Shown here in pieces: positions 11,448-26,590 of a stretch of DNA of 64,000 nucleotides. This stretch comes from Urechis unicinctus (lineage: Eukaryota > Annelida > Polychaeta > Xenopneusta > Urechidae), in contig CM067358.1 in the NCBI GenBank assembly GCA_034190875.2, positions 51,425,811 to 51,489,810 of the forward strand. The letters are read 5' to 3'. The number at the start of each line of letters is the position of its first letter. Positions within the stretch are counted from its first letter, which is position 1. The position numbers and the translations under genes were made by a program. Under the pieces are notes generated by a model that did not search any database, was not told where the DNA came from, and was given only the letters and a program-made list of their open reading frames with translations.

Positions 11448-11451
11448 TTAA

Positions 11452-13224
11452 GAAGATATGGAAATATAGCAGCATGCTTAACAAACAGAGACTATTTATC
11501 AGTAAAATAGTTGTCGGTATGAGGGGTTGACTATTAGAGCACTATTCATTTAATGCACTCTGAGAATTACGATGTGTTTACATACACAGACATCTAGCAC
11601 ACCGCCAAGGCTCGATGTTACATCATTATTATGTATAACCCCATTATAAAAATAATGAACGTCCATTGATATGACAAAAATAAATTAATAGATATAATAA
11701 TGATTTTACCTTACATTGGCTTGTCTAGGCTTTCGTCATGCTGATGTGTGAGTAACCAACCAAAACACACAGCATATTGCTTGTTGGGACGTATATGTTC
11801 GCTATTTGTTGATTCCCAGGCCTTTCTGATATCACCTAAGATTCATTCCCAAAGCGGCTTTGCAATTAATCCTTTAATATTTAATGCTTTGTCGACGTGA
11901 AGCAAAAAGAAAAGCAGTAATGATCAATGGGCTCATATTCGTGAGCGATAATGGTGTTTGGTATGACCGTCAAGGATATTCGCCACCAACATAACGCGTT
12001 TGTCGAATACATTGCGACGCCTCTTCCGTTATGTCCACGGTTTGATTGATTATTCTTTTACTATAAGCCATGACCTTTTCATTGTCATATACCAATACTC
12101 TATGTGCTGTAATGTGTAAAAATAATGATTGAGCATATGGTAAAGTTCACGAAATTATGTTTCCTTCTTCGTCATCCCGAAGCATCGTCGACTAGCAATT
12201 ACTTTTCAAAAAGTGAAATACTACTACTATCAGGCTAAAATAATCTTTTGCATATTAAGTGATTAATTTCAATATTAAGTGATTAATTTCAATAAACAAT
12301 GCGCAACCTCTGGATCAATCATGAAAAGAGGCACCTAATACGTGAACAGCTTTTGTGTTTTGGGACCCGTTTGGCAAACTCATTGACAAATGTAAGCATT
12401 ACACGCATATACAAACCCGTTCGAACTCATGATTCTTGGACATTATTTTAACAAGACTTAAAGTGTTAAAGCAAGCACTTCTAGCCAGCCAAGGAATATG
12501 CAGCAGGTGTGAGATAATGAACAAAAATGAGATAAGGTAGTGCCCAGATATCATCGATCAAAAGGATCGACATTAGCCAGGATCATGAGATAATGGGTAA
12601 ACTATGTTTAACCATCAAACCAGTTTTCAGATTTGAAAGCTTAGCTAGCTGTTGTAGGTTCTAGAGGCATAGATTACTGAGGTTTAATTGCATACAAAGT
12701 TGACAATATTTTGGCGCTTATGCACACATTACAATCCATCTCGTGGTCACAGGACACCACTGGTTAGCATTGGGACAAATTCAGAGTTACCTATTTCCTC
12801 ATGATATCTTCATGTGGTAATTTCCATAATCTTTGTGGTCTGTGCATGAAGCCCCAGCCATTGTGGCTGGCATATGTGGAGGATAATATGGCGACTAGAA
12901 TAAGTAACTACTAGAATAATCAAGGAAATACGCGCTGGCCATTAAAAAGTGATTCCTTATGCATGACTGTGAAATAAAATTTCCACCGGAAGTTACAAAT
13001 AAAGCTCGCAACAAAATATCAGGTAGTATTGTCAGCGCGTTTCAGATGAATTTAGGAGTACGTCCAGCATTCATAAGTTCTTTCGGTGAGGCAATTTGCG
13101 GATGATAAAGGGGATGGTCGCACAACCACCTTTCACTCACTGCTATATATGCTTCAGTAGAATCCCCGATTTATTCCGTTGTGCGACTGACAGTGATTGA
13201 CACCTTCATAGAGCATTCATGGTC
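11452..13224. repeat. Segmental duplication, copy 1 right part
   Basis: The stretch matches 58106-59874 at high identity in the same orientation, with a few small indels. It contains no recognisable gene. The match continues right up to the N gap, so the gap truncates copy 1. Confidence 0.85.
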
Positions 13225-13324
13225 NNNNNNNNNNNNNNNNNNNNNNNNNNNNNNNNNNNNNNNNNNNNNNNNNNNNNNNNNNNNNNNNNNNNNNNNNNNN
13301 NNNNNNNNNNNNNNNNNNNNNNNN
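13225..13324. other. Assembly gap of exactly 100 N
   Basis: One hundred consecutive N, the conventional length for a scaffold join of unknown size. The base before the gap matches base 59874 of copy 2. The base after it does not continue that match, so the true distance and order here are not established. Confidence 0.99.
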
Positions 13325-15039
13325 TGTTCATATTGTATCAACTTGTGTAGGGCACAATCATAAAGTTTTTTTTATATCTTTCATATAAGGAGATACATTG
13401 CTTTTGCCTTTGGTCGCGTAAAACTGTTTGCCAGTGATTTGCTTTCAATCAACACCTAAAATCAACGTTTAACATTTTAAATTAAAGGTTCGAGTAGACA
13501 TATGATTCTGAATTATATGTGAGTTTAGATTACAATAAAACAAAGCATACCCGTCAATGTATTTTGGAGATTGGCACCTGATTATAACAAAACTAAGTTA
13601 ATTGTCCTTGTTATTGTGAAAAGTCACATTTACTTTAGGACGTGACATTCACAATGACACTTGAACTCTGTACATCATGACTGGACCATGTGTACTTCAG
13701 AAGCGGAAACATAAATAGCCTTGGCTTCGACGGCATGGTAAATCTGGTGTGTGCAATATATTTTATAACACTAACTTTTAACCAGTCAGGTCGTGTTTTG
13801 TGCTGCCTTAATATTTGCCGGTGTTTCGGCGTTTGCGTTATTGTTTAAAGATTTATCGTAAATGGCAATGAATGCTATTCATATAGAAACAATAATAAAA
13901 AATTGTTTGTTGAACCACCAATCATAAATAGATCACAGAAACACTAATCATATATAGACCACAGAAACACAAGTTTATGAAGTCATAGTATTGTGTTTTA
14001 TTTCGGTATCAAAATCCAAATAATCGCTGTTATTTAATGTGCCAAAATTAGAGGCAGCAATGTAACCAGAAATACATCGCTTCGGGGGACTTCCCTTGGT
14101 GATGGATGATATAGGGAAACACACTCGGACGATCTGCGTCTTCTTGTTTTCCCCATATCACCCATGCGACTATGCGATAACTAACACTGGCCTATCAGTG
14201 CTTTGGACCTTTACTATACTGACATGATTCTACAAATACAATAACGATTATGAATTGCCACATATCAGTAAGGTACCAATCACCGAAATGCTCATAGCAG
14301 TAATAGTGTTAGTAATAATTGTAGCAAAATTGTTGATAATGATAGTTGTAGAAGCCTTAGTATGAGGATATGTTCGCTACTAATAGACAGCAATTACCCC
14401 CAAAATCTAATACTGTCTTGATTTAGCTATATCTGCGATTTCTCCAAATAGATTGGCAATTAGCTTAACATGCACATTCAAAGCAGTACAAAGGGAAGTT
14501 AATCGATCGATAAGCCGGTCCGATCATATGATATCCATAAAAGCGGTGAGTAGATTGATGCCTGAATAACACCTAGCGCATCCACTCACATGATTGTTTG
14601 CATAAAGCTAAGACACTGGCTGATCCTCGACATAGTGAGTTCTATCAGTGATTGCTTATCATAATCATATGCCGCGAGGTACTGTTCAACGCTTATCCTA
14701 TCCTGATACATGAGTAGAACAGCACTAAAGTGTAATACGATATGAATATTTGGGCGTTGCAAAAACAGCTTTTCTACGCTATCGCTAGTGCCACGGGATG
14801 CTCTATGCAATCTTGCGTATTACGCGAATTACATTCACCAGATTTGTTTAAGATGTTGTGTTAAGTGTTATCAATGTCGCATAAAAATGTCTTAATAATT
14901 ATCATGATTTAGCCACAGGTTAAAGTATAGGTGTAATGGATGGAAGTTATATGCAACTGACGCTGCAAAATATTGTTCGAGAACTGTTAACTTTTGAGCT
15001 GATATCGCTGAATAACTTGAGGTGCGCGCTCTTTTTTAC
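13325..15039. other. Gene-free stretch
   Basis: Only short open frames (up to 74 codons) without family resemblance. No repeat or RNA gene is recognised. Confidence 0.5.
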
Positions 15040-18000
15040 GACAAGAATGCTAACCATAAAGACAATACTATAAACAATTACGACAAAAATATGAACGTTT
15101 ACGACTTGAATGCTTACAATAATGACAATAATATAAACAATAACGACAAGAAAGCTAACAAAACGACCGGAATATGAACAGAAGCGACAAGAATATCAAC
15201 AATAGCGACAAGAATGTGAACAGTAGCGACAACAATATCAACAATAACGACAGGAATATGAACAGAAGCAACAAGAATATCAACAATAACGACAGGAAAT
15301 TAAACAATAGCGACAAGAATCCCAACAATAACGACAAGCATATGAACAGTAGCGACAAGAATACCAACAATAACGACAAGTAATTGAACAGTAGCGACAA
15401 GAATACCAACAATAACGACAGGAATAGGAACAGTAGCGACAAGAATATCAACAATAACGACAGCAATAGGAACAGTAGCGACAAGAATATCAACAATAAC
15501 GACAGGAATATGAACAGTAGCGACAAGAATACCAACAATAACGACAGGAATATGAACAGTAGCGACAAGAATACCAACAATAACGACAGGAATATGAACA
15601 GTAGCGACAAGAATACCAACAATAACGACAAGATTATGAACAGTAGCGACAAGAATACCAACAATGACATCAGAAATATGAACAGTAGCGACAAGAATAC
15701 CAACAATAACGACAGGAATATGAACAGTAGCGACAAGAATACCAACAATGACATCAGAAATATGAACAGTAGAGACAAGAATACCAACAATAACGACAGT
15801 AATATGAACAGTAGCGACAAGAATACCAACAATAACGACAGGAATATGAACAGTAGCGACAAGAATACCAACAATAACGACAAGAATTTGAACAGTAGCG
15901 ACAAGAATACCAACAATAACGACAAAATATGAACAGTAGCGACAAGAATACCAACAATAACGACAAGGAATATGAACAGTAGCGACAAGAATACCAACAA
16001 TATCGACAAGAATATGAACAGTAGCGACAAGAATACCAACAATAACGACAGAAATATGAACAGTAGAATACAAGAATATACAACAATAGTAGCGACAAAA
16101 ATATGAACAATAGCGACAAGAAACAGTAGCAAAGAATAACGACACAGATATGAACAGTAGCAACAATAGCGACAAGAATACCAACAATAACGACAAGATA
16201 TGAACAGTAGCGACAAGAATATACAACAATAACGACAGAGATATGAACAGTAGCGACAAGAATATAACAATAGACAACAATATGAACAAGTAGCACAAGA
16301 ATACCAACAATAACGACAGAATATTGAACAGTAGCGACAAGAAAGAATACCAACAATAACGACAGAAATATGAACAGTAGCGACAAGAATAATACCAACA
16401 ATAACGACAAGAATATGAACAGTAGCGACAAGAATACCAACAATAACGACAGGAATAGAACAGTAGCGACAAGAATACCAACAATAACGACAGGAATATG
16501 AACAGTAGCGACAAGAATACCAACAATAACGACAGGAATATGAACAGTAGCGACAAGAATACCAATAACAATAACAGTAGCGACAAGAATATGAACAGTA
16601 GCGACAAGAATACCAACAATAACGACAGAATATGAACAGTAGCGACAAGAATACGACAGAAATACAGTAGCGACAAGAATACCAACAAACGACAACATTT
16701 TGAACAGTAGCAACAATAGCGACAAGAAGATAACAACAAATAACGACAAGCATATGAAACAGTAGCGACAAGAATACCAACAATAACGACAAGAATATGA
16801 ACAGTAGCGACAAGAAATACCAACAATAACGACAGGAATGGAACAGTAGCGAAGAATACCAACAATAACGACAGAAATATGAACAGTAGCGACAAGAATA
16901 CCAACAATAACGACAGGAATATGAACAGTACGACAAGAATACAACAATAACGACATATGAACAGTAGCGACAAGAATACAACAAAATAACGACACAAGAA
17001 TATACAATAACGACAACAGTAGCGACAAGAATCCCAACAATAACGACAGCAATATGAACAGTAGCGACAAGAATATCAACAATAACGACAGAAATATGAA
17101 CAGTAGCGACAAGAATACCAACAATAACGAACGAAATATGAACAGTAGCGACAAGAAGAATACCAACAATAACGACAGGAATATGAACAGTAGCGACAAG
17201 AATACCAACAATAACGACAAGAATATGAACAGTAGCGACAAGAATACCAACAATAACGACAGGAAATTAAACAATAGCGACAAGAATATCAACAATAACG
17301 ACAAATATGAACAGTAGCGACAAGAAAAATAACAATAACGACAATTGAACAGTAGCGACAAGAATACCAACAATAACGACAAGCATATGAACAGTAGCGA
17401 CAAGAATACCAACAATAACGACAGGAATATGAACAGTAGCGACAAGAATACCAACAATAACGACAGGAATAGAACAGTAGCGACAAGAATACCAACAATA
17501 ACGACAGGAATGAACAGTAGCGACAAGAATACCAACAATAACGACAGGAATATGAACAGTAGCGACAAGAATACCAACAATAACGACAGGAATATGAACA
17601 GTAGCGACAAGAATACCAACAATAACGACAGGAATATGAACAGTAGCGACAAGAATACCAACAATAACGACAGAAATATGAACAGTAGCGACAAGAATAT
17701 CAACAATAACGACTGGAATATGAACAGTAGCGACAAGAATACCATACAATAACAATAACGACAGAGCGACATGAATACAACAAGCGACAAGAATACCAAC
17801 AATAATATCACAATAACGACAGGAATATGAACAGTAGCGACAAGAATACCAACAATAACGACAGAAATATGAACAGTAGCGACAAGAATACCAACAATAA
17901 CGACAAGAAATATGAACAGTAGCGACAAGAATACCAACAATAACGACAGGAATATGAACAGTAGCGACAAGAATACAACACAATAACGACAGAAATATGA

Positions 18001-18592
18001 ACAGTAGCGACAAGAATACCAACAATAACGACAGAAATATGAACAGTAGCGACAAGAATACCACAATAACGACAGAAATATGAACAGTAGCGACAAGAAT
18101 ACCAACAATAACGACAGAAATATGAACAGTAGCGACAAGAATACCAACAATAACGACAGAAATATGAACAGTAGCGACAAGAATACCAACAACATAACGA
18201 CAGAAAATATGAACAGTAGCGACAAGAATATCAAACAATAACGACAGAATATGAACAGTAGCGACAAGAATACCAACAATAACGACAGGATAGGAACAGT
18301 AGCGACAAGAATACCAACAATAACGACAACAATAGGAACAGTAGCGACAAGAATACCAACAATAACGACAGAAATATGAACAGTCACGACAAGAATACCA
18401 ACAATAACGACAGAAATATGAACAGTAGCGACAAGAATATCAACAATATCGACAAGAATATGAACAGTAGCGACAAGAATACCAACAATAACGACAGGAA
18501 TAGGAACAGTAGCGACAAGAATACCAACAATAACGACAGAAATATGAACAGTAGCGACAAGAATACCAACAATAACGACAGGAAACGTCTGC
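15040..18592. repeat. 42-bp satellite array, about 80 copies
   Basis: The repeat unit is 42 bp and is built from two related 21-bp halves: aatatgaacagtagcgacaa(g) and aataccaacaataacgacag(g). The outer units at 15.04-15.2 kb are diverged, as expected at array edges. The core units are nearly identical. Because 42 is divisible by three, the array opens long frames on both strands: a 14-residue NMNSSDKNTNNNDR repeat on plus and ILVATVHIPVVIV-type repeats on minus. These are by-products of the repeat, since frames break at each indel and there is no gene context. Confidence 0.95.
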
Positions 18593-20405
18593 TATGACTG
18601 GTGCCATCAGAAATAAGTCAGCTTATTAATGATTTGTTCACGTTGTGTCAGAATATTGATGTATTCACCATGATCTTTCCATGTGAGGTGGGTTTATGGC
18701 CAGACGCAGTATGCCCCAACGATGGTTTTCGAACAAATGCCTTTCTTTGCGCACACAGTAGCATGTGCTGCATCCCAATTAACAGGGATAACACCCTCGG
18801 ATGTATACATGCTAGATTCGCCCAACTGCATCATCTCTATAGAGACAGCTTCAACTGTAAGACCAATGAGCCGTATACAAATCAAGCATGAACACATTAA
18901 GCGGTTTTCAGAAAATGAACAACTTCAGCATAGGAGCACACTTATTCTGTCCGTTAAATGTGCAGCCATCCGGTTCATCAACTGATGGGGCAATGAATTG
19001 GAAACCGAATCACCTCGCATTCGCCAGCGTGTGAATAGTACAGTGAATAACAAGGCATCTCGACCGACGCTGGTTACACAGTGATCGATATAAGACTTAC
19101 TTGATGTCCAGACTATTACACATAACGCCTCTCGTATTTTTGAAAAATATTATTCAATTATTCAAGTAAATACAATTGAAGGGATGTAAATGTATTTTGT
19201 AGAGCTACGACGCATTTGCTGCATAAATAAACTTACATAAGACTCTTCCATTGGTAAATCGCCTTATGATTTAAATGTTGGGTCCGTATTTGGCGTGCTT
19301 TGTCTCCGTATACCAATCTTGAGCATCGCCAACCCCTAATTTTTGTTATTAATTCCGCATAATTAGCTAAATAATGTGCAGAATTTTTCGGATTTGGCGG
19401 AGTGGTTTGCAGCTGGTGGGTTGTGATTTTCAAGTAAGGTTACCACATTTTTGTAATTGAAGAGTTAATCTTTATAATCGGTATTGCCTCAAAGACCGTG
19501 GCATACGAAGCCAGGAATACCCTTGTCAATAACTATTGGAGATATCACTGATATAGTCCTCGCATTACGAAGACAGCTTGCGTTTATTACTTCGCTTAAA
19601 TTTGACCATTTGCCTCATCGATCTATCAGTCAACACAGGTAGTCGCGTCTTCTCGCTTGTTGAGAATAACTCTATCAAGCCGACATCGATAACCTCATAA
19701 CTTCCACGTATTAAGCCGCTAGAACGTGGAATCCTTGTCGGATGACCTTGTCGGATGACCTGATATAAGAAGAGAAGAAGACGAGAGGACAGAGGTGTGT
19801 TTGTGAGGTTGATTTTGGCGAGAGTTGTAAGACCTCTCATTTGGTTCATGTTTGGTTATTGAATGATTGGATAGGATAAGTTACAGTCGGTAAGATATAT
19901 GCAAGGTAAAGCATGGTAGAAAGATAGGAATAGCAATTGATTAAAACAACGGTCCTCGCACCAAACATTTGTTGTTGTTTATTTTTAAGGTGTAAACATA
20001 AATCTCTTATTAAACCGGACATTTTTCGTTAATAGCTACATTCTCAGACGATGTGTGGGTCAATCATCTCATGGACATTGCCCCATTTCACTCATTGTTG
20101 CGCCTTAAGGTTCAGGTCCATTCCTTGGATCAACGCTGGCCACCGGGCTTAAGTGATGTCATCTGGTATAGATGTAACGGAAGTAGTATGTATTGATATT
20201 GGCTCAGAAATCATTATACTCCAAATATTCCTTGCATTCCAATATTTTCTGACACAATACTTGCTACGCAAGATTACATGGTATCTAAATGACACTGATA
20301 GAGTGTAACGAATGATCGCATCACTTTTCACGTAATGTATGTACATTGATTGGCTTTGCTTATTCATAAAAACATCTGCAAGAATGCTTTAGGGGGTTTA
20401 TTGCT
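18593..20405. other. Gene-free stretch
   Basis: No open frame above about 100 codons, no domain and no splice-linked exons recognised. Plain AT-rich intergenic DNA as far as I can see. Confidence 0.5.
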
Positions 20406-20409
20406 TTTA

Positions 20410-20555
20410 TCTATCGTGGCATATAGGACGAATGTGCCACAGAAGGTGCTAGATGTCTTCAGAGACACCAGCAGTTGCTAACCTTTGACCGGGACCTACC
20501 AACCGTTCTCTGCTAGTGGCGGTCAGAATGAAATAAAAACATAGCGAGTCTCCCG
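20410..20555 (+). repeat. Dispersed repeat, copy A
   Basis: About 140 bp running from tatcgtggcatataggacga through ttcagagacacc, gctaacctttg and gggacctaccaac to ggcggtcagaa. The same order of blocks is found in reverse complement at 33585-33740, at roughly 80% identity by eye. It looks like a short interspersed element or conserved tail of one. I could not find a tRNA-like promoter box. Confidence 0.6.
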
Positions 20556-21011
20556 TGCAAAACCATGAAGGTTAAACTATGTTCTGTGCAGTAGAAAATC
20601 CGTATTTACTTATGCTTTGGCATTGCTGAAAGACTTAAAACAAAACCAACCTCGGTTGTAGGTCATCTACAGATGGTGAATACATACAGTGACACTCACA
20701 CGCACAGCTGTGACCTCATGGTTGTGGTGAAATAGGGATGCATCTCTATAATTCAATATATAGGCGTACTATATAATATAACGTCAGCAAACTGATTAAC
20801 GCTGAAGTGTTAAGGCTAACTGGCTAGTCTATCAGAAGGTCTGTGCTACTGGTAAAACTAAATGGAAACTTTGAGTTCGGAGACGCGTAAAATACGGTCA
20901 TTTAAAGCAATGTCATCAGTTTTGCTAAATAATTGCAAGTTGCCACGTTCTTATAGAGGACACTTACTCGACGTTACATATTATAAACGCCCCAATGCCC
21001 AAACCTCTTGA

Positions 21012-22635
<1,624 letters not shown>

Positions 22636-23435
22636 CAATCTCTTTTTTCGTGTGATGGGTGAAGTATCATACGTAGAAGTAGCAGTCGTAGCAGCAATAA
22701 CACTAACATCAGTAGAGATATAGACAGTAGTGGCAGAAGTAGTAGAAGTAGTAGTTGTAGTTGTTGCTGTAGCAGTAGTAAAAGTGACAGCAGAAGCAGT
22801 AGCAATGGTTTTCACATCAATGGTTATATTCGTAATATTAAAAGTAGTGTCGCACAGCGGTAAAAGCTTCAGAAGTAAATGTGATAGCATTAGGATTTAT
22901 TTATAGTTACATCAGTAGCAATACGTTTAGTAGCTTTATAAGTAGTTAAAGTAGTAGTAGTAGTTGTAGAAGTAGTAGTAGAAGTAGGGGTAGTAAAAGA
23001 ATAAGTAGAAGTACTGGCAGTGGTAGTTGTCACTGTTGTGGCAGGCATGGTATTATGATGGTAATATATCCAATAACAACTTTCATGTTTCGAGGCCATA
23101 CAATAAATACTAGAATGCAATATCAGTATGAACCTGCTCTCCAAATAATATATGCAGTGTTTATTAACGCCTGCAGGTTCAGCACGACATATATTCAACG
23201 ATGTCAGTCCCATATGACTAGGATGCGATCAGACACTTAGTAATCGAATGATAATTGTATATGAAACTTTACATGTATACCTAAAGACATAACGGTATCA
23301 TACGGGTAGTAGTAACAGCAGCAGTAGCATACGGGTAGTAGCAACAGCGGCAGTTGAAGTAATAATAGACGAAGTAGTAGTGTAGCACCAGTGGAAACAG
23401 AAGCAGCGGTAGTAGAAGTAGTTGCAGTAGTAGTA

Positions 23436-23469
<34 letters not shown>

Positions 23470-23660
23470 CAGTAGAAGTAACAGGAAGAGTAGAAGTGGT
23501 AAAAGTGATAGTAGCAGTATTTGATCTAGTAGTAAAGTATTATTAGTGCTTAATGTAATTCCAGTAATTGAGGTAGTAGCATACGGTGGTTCAGCACGAC
23601 ACATATTCAACGACGTCAGTCCCATATGACTAGGTTGTAATCAGACACTTAGTAATCAAC
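22636..23660. repeat. Trinucleotide-repeat region with a ~412-bp tandem duplication
   Basis: Runs of imperfect GTA/GCA/GAA triplets at 22670-22810, 22935-23040 and 23300-23520 alternate with a unique sequence. The sequence beginning gttcagcacgacatatattc at about 23177 recurs near 23589 (about 65 bp nearly identical), so the block is a tandem duplication of triplet tract plus unique part. Leu/Ser/Thr-rich open frames on the minus strand come from the triplets and are not convincing genes. Confidence 0.8.
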
Positions 23661-25895
23661 TGATAATTACATGGTTCCTTAGAGTTTATATGTCAACAGA
23701 GGAGTACAGCATGGAAAAGGCAGGACCAAGACGTAATATAATAGAGAAAAATAGATTTGAGGTCAAGGATTAATAATGCGGCCGAGACAACCATTGGCTA
23801 CTTGAATTAAGGAACGGCATATGCATACGCACATAAATGCAGGGTAAGGGTGGAGAAGTCGATTGCAGTAATATAACTAAGATTCATAATATCGTGTAGT
23901 ACTGCCTTCGTGAATATTATTGGGTTCGTTAACCACTGAAATGAAACACACTTAACTGGTTAATGGCTCAGTCCAAACTAAAAATTGCATTCAAATAATC
24001 ATATTTACCTTAACTGTCACTTTATATATTCGTGTGGGGTAAACAGTGCCCGCATATATAGTATGATCTTCGCATATAATGAGCAATCTTGTTATTTCAA
24101 ATATTGATAACTTCTGACGAAATAGGCTGAACGACGCCATAGTCTACTACAGTAAACCAACTCTAGTTCCCATATCAGGCTTGCAGACCGTGAAGTAGTT
24201 AAATGAGAAACACAAATATTATCTGGTCGTAATAAGTCAAGTTAAAAGCGAAATGACTGTTATCACCAACTCCCATTAGGAGTTTGCTTGTCTTTTATGT
24301 TCACGAAATCTGCCAAGTAGCAATACGCAATATGCTTTCCAAATGACAAATTAAACCTTGAAACTGAGGTAAATGTGGTTTGTTTGATTGCGATACAAAC
24401 AACAATGCTGTGTGGGGTATAATCTCGGGTCTGGTCCGCAAAGCAGCGATTCATAACAAGACGCCACTCTTTCAAGTTAAATTGAATAAAGGTACATCAG
24501 TCATACGATGAAATGAGCACTATGATAAAAATCTCAGAAATATTCCGTGACGTCATGACACTTAAATCAGCGCTGTCTGCTTCGTTCATAATTTTAAAGG
24601 AAGACATGTATAATCTATCAAAAGAAGCTTGCGCCTTTCGTATATAAACATATATAATTATAAATACATTTAAACTAAATTTGCTCACTTTCGATGCTGC
24701 AAATGAATTTGTGCTGTATAAACTCTGGGACACTTTCAGCATGAGCGTCGGCAGAAAATTGCACGACATAACGCAATAGTATGTAATGTAGTCTTCATCA
24801 TGCAAGAGCAATATATGGCCGAAGATGCTTACCGATGTGTTGTTTAATGTGCTACTAAAGAATGGCATGTTAATTTTCCACTTGATTCTCCAGTCTGCTT
24901 GGTCCACATAGCCCTGATATCTAGCATCCCAAACCCCTTCTCCCAACTCTTATCGCACGACTCTCTCCGTTTTACTCTTAATTAATGTATAGCATGAAGA
25001 CGAACCATTGCTCTTGACTCTGGTCTTATGACTCTTCTTGTTGTGCTCTAAATAAATGGATATTGTCCGAACAAATGTACTTAGGTACCACAAAAATGCA
25101 TGTCATGATAAGCTGGATTGATAATATTGAGTGTATGGCGTAAGTCCTCGGGCGATTATATTTATGAGTTCAACTGATGTCGATAGCCTGTCTACATTGT
25201 ATTGTACACAACTATCAATGTAGGTCCAGTTTTTCTTCATTTCATTTTCACCTGCCGCGAGTATTTCGAACTTATGTAAATTGGAGAACAATTGCGTTCG
25301 CCTGAGGCATTCTGTGCATTACCAAACAATGGCAACCAATATTTGTTCATTTACTGATATCACATTTAATCGGACGCCGGAATGGATGTTATTGGTTTGA
25401 CATTTTACGGCGAACGTTTGTTGAATAAGCAGAAAATTAGAGCACTGCTCAGACATGTACGAAGTAATTCTATGTAAAAATATCAATAGTAAATGTGGCA
25501 CTGCATCAGCAAGATATCGCAGTTTGCGTAATATCAATAGTGATGTAATTCAGCGCGAATGTTTGCGAGTGCGCAGCTGTGTCTAACCTTGTATTTAAAC
25601 TACGCATTCCTAAACATGCAATAATTTCACTAGGCTATGCAGGATTTTGTATATTTGTTTACTGGTACAAGTACAACGGCCATGACTAAGGTATTCGTAT
25701 GAGGATATGCTTGAGACCAAGCCACAATGGGAACTTTTACCAGTCTAAAATACTCTTCGGTATCGCCCTGCATGTCGACAGCACTGTCTGGCTGTTGGCG
25801 CAATATGATCTGACATTAAGTTAAATGTCACGCGTGTATGGGTATGTAACTTTATATATATGTCTGAAGGCATTATGAGGCTGTAGAAACCTGAT
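23661..25895. other. Gene-free stretch
   Basis: The longest open frame (minus strand, 24497-24946) has no ATG at its start and no family resemblance. Nothing else supportable. Confidence 0.45.

Positions 25896-26590
<695 letters not shown>

Larger units (their letters stand above)
5255..11451. mobile_element. Complete Kolobok-type (TTAA) DNA transposon carrying two genes
   Basis: The element proper spans 5259-11447 (6,189 bp) and is flanked by TTAA at 5255-5258 and 11448-11451. The left end reads agtgcaagtaa and the right end ttacttgcact, a perfect 11-bp terminal inverted repeat. Including the TTAA and one further base, 16 bp match. Similarity continues imperfectly inward around attttcg. TTAA target duplication and a THAP-bearing transposase are hallmarks of the Kolobok superfamily. 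Inside are the transposase gene on the plus strand (5905-9367) and a P2X7-ballast-domain gene on the minus strand (10951-10118), tail to tail. A 19-bp subterminal inverted module lies at 5430-5448 and 11240-11258. The paralogous segment at 58.1 kb lacks the element, which independently supports its limits. Confidence 0.88.

Noticed and set aside
5241-11455. AT (2-bp) target duplication for the transposon, suggested by comparison with the empty copy
   Set aside because: The outer 13 bp beyond the TTAA are not inverted repeats of each other, while TTAA plus agtgcaagtaa matches on both ends. TTAA is the better target site, and the extra 24 bp are best explained as a deletion in copy 2.
15040-18592. 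CRISPR-like array
   Set aside because: Units are contiguous, with no unique spacers, and the window is eukaryotic.
15155-18597. Very long open frames (up to 877 codons) on both strands
   Set aside because: They lie entirely in the 42-bp satellite. A unit length divisible by three keeps frames open, and they break at every indel. There is no start context, intron structure or non-repeat domain.
24497-24946. 149-codon minus-strand frame
   Set aside because: It begins with TTG rather than ATG, shows no domain, and has no linked exons. Length is within chance for the region.
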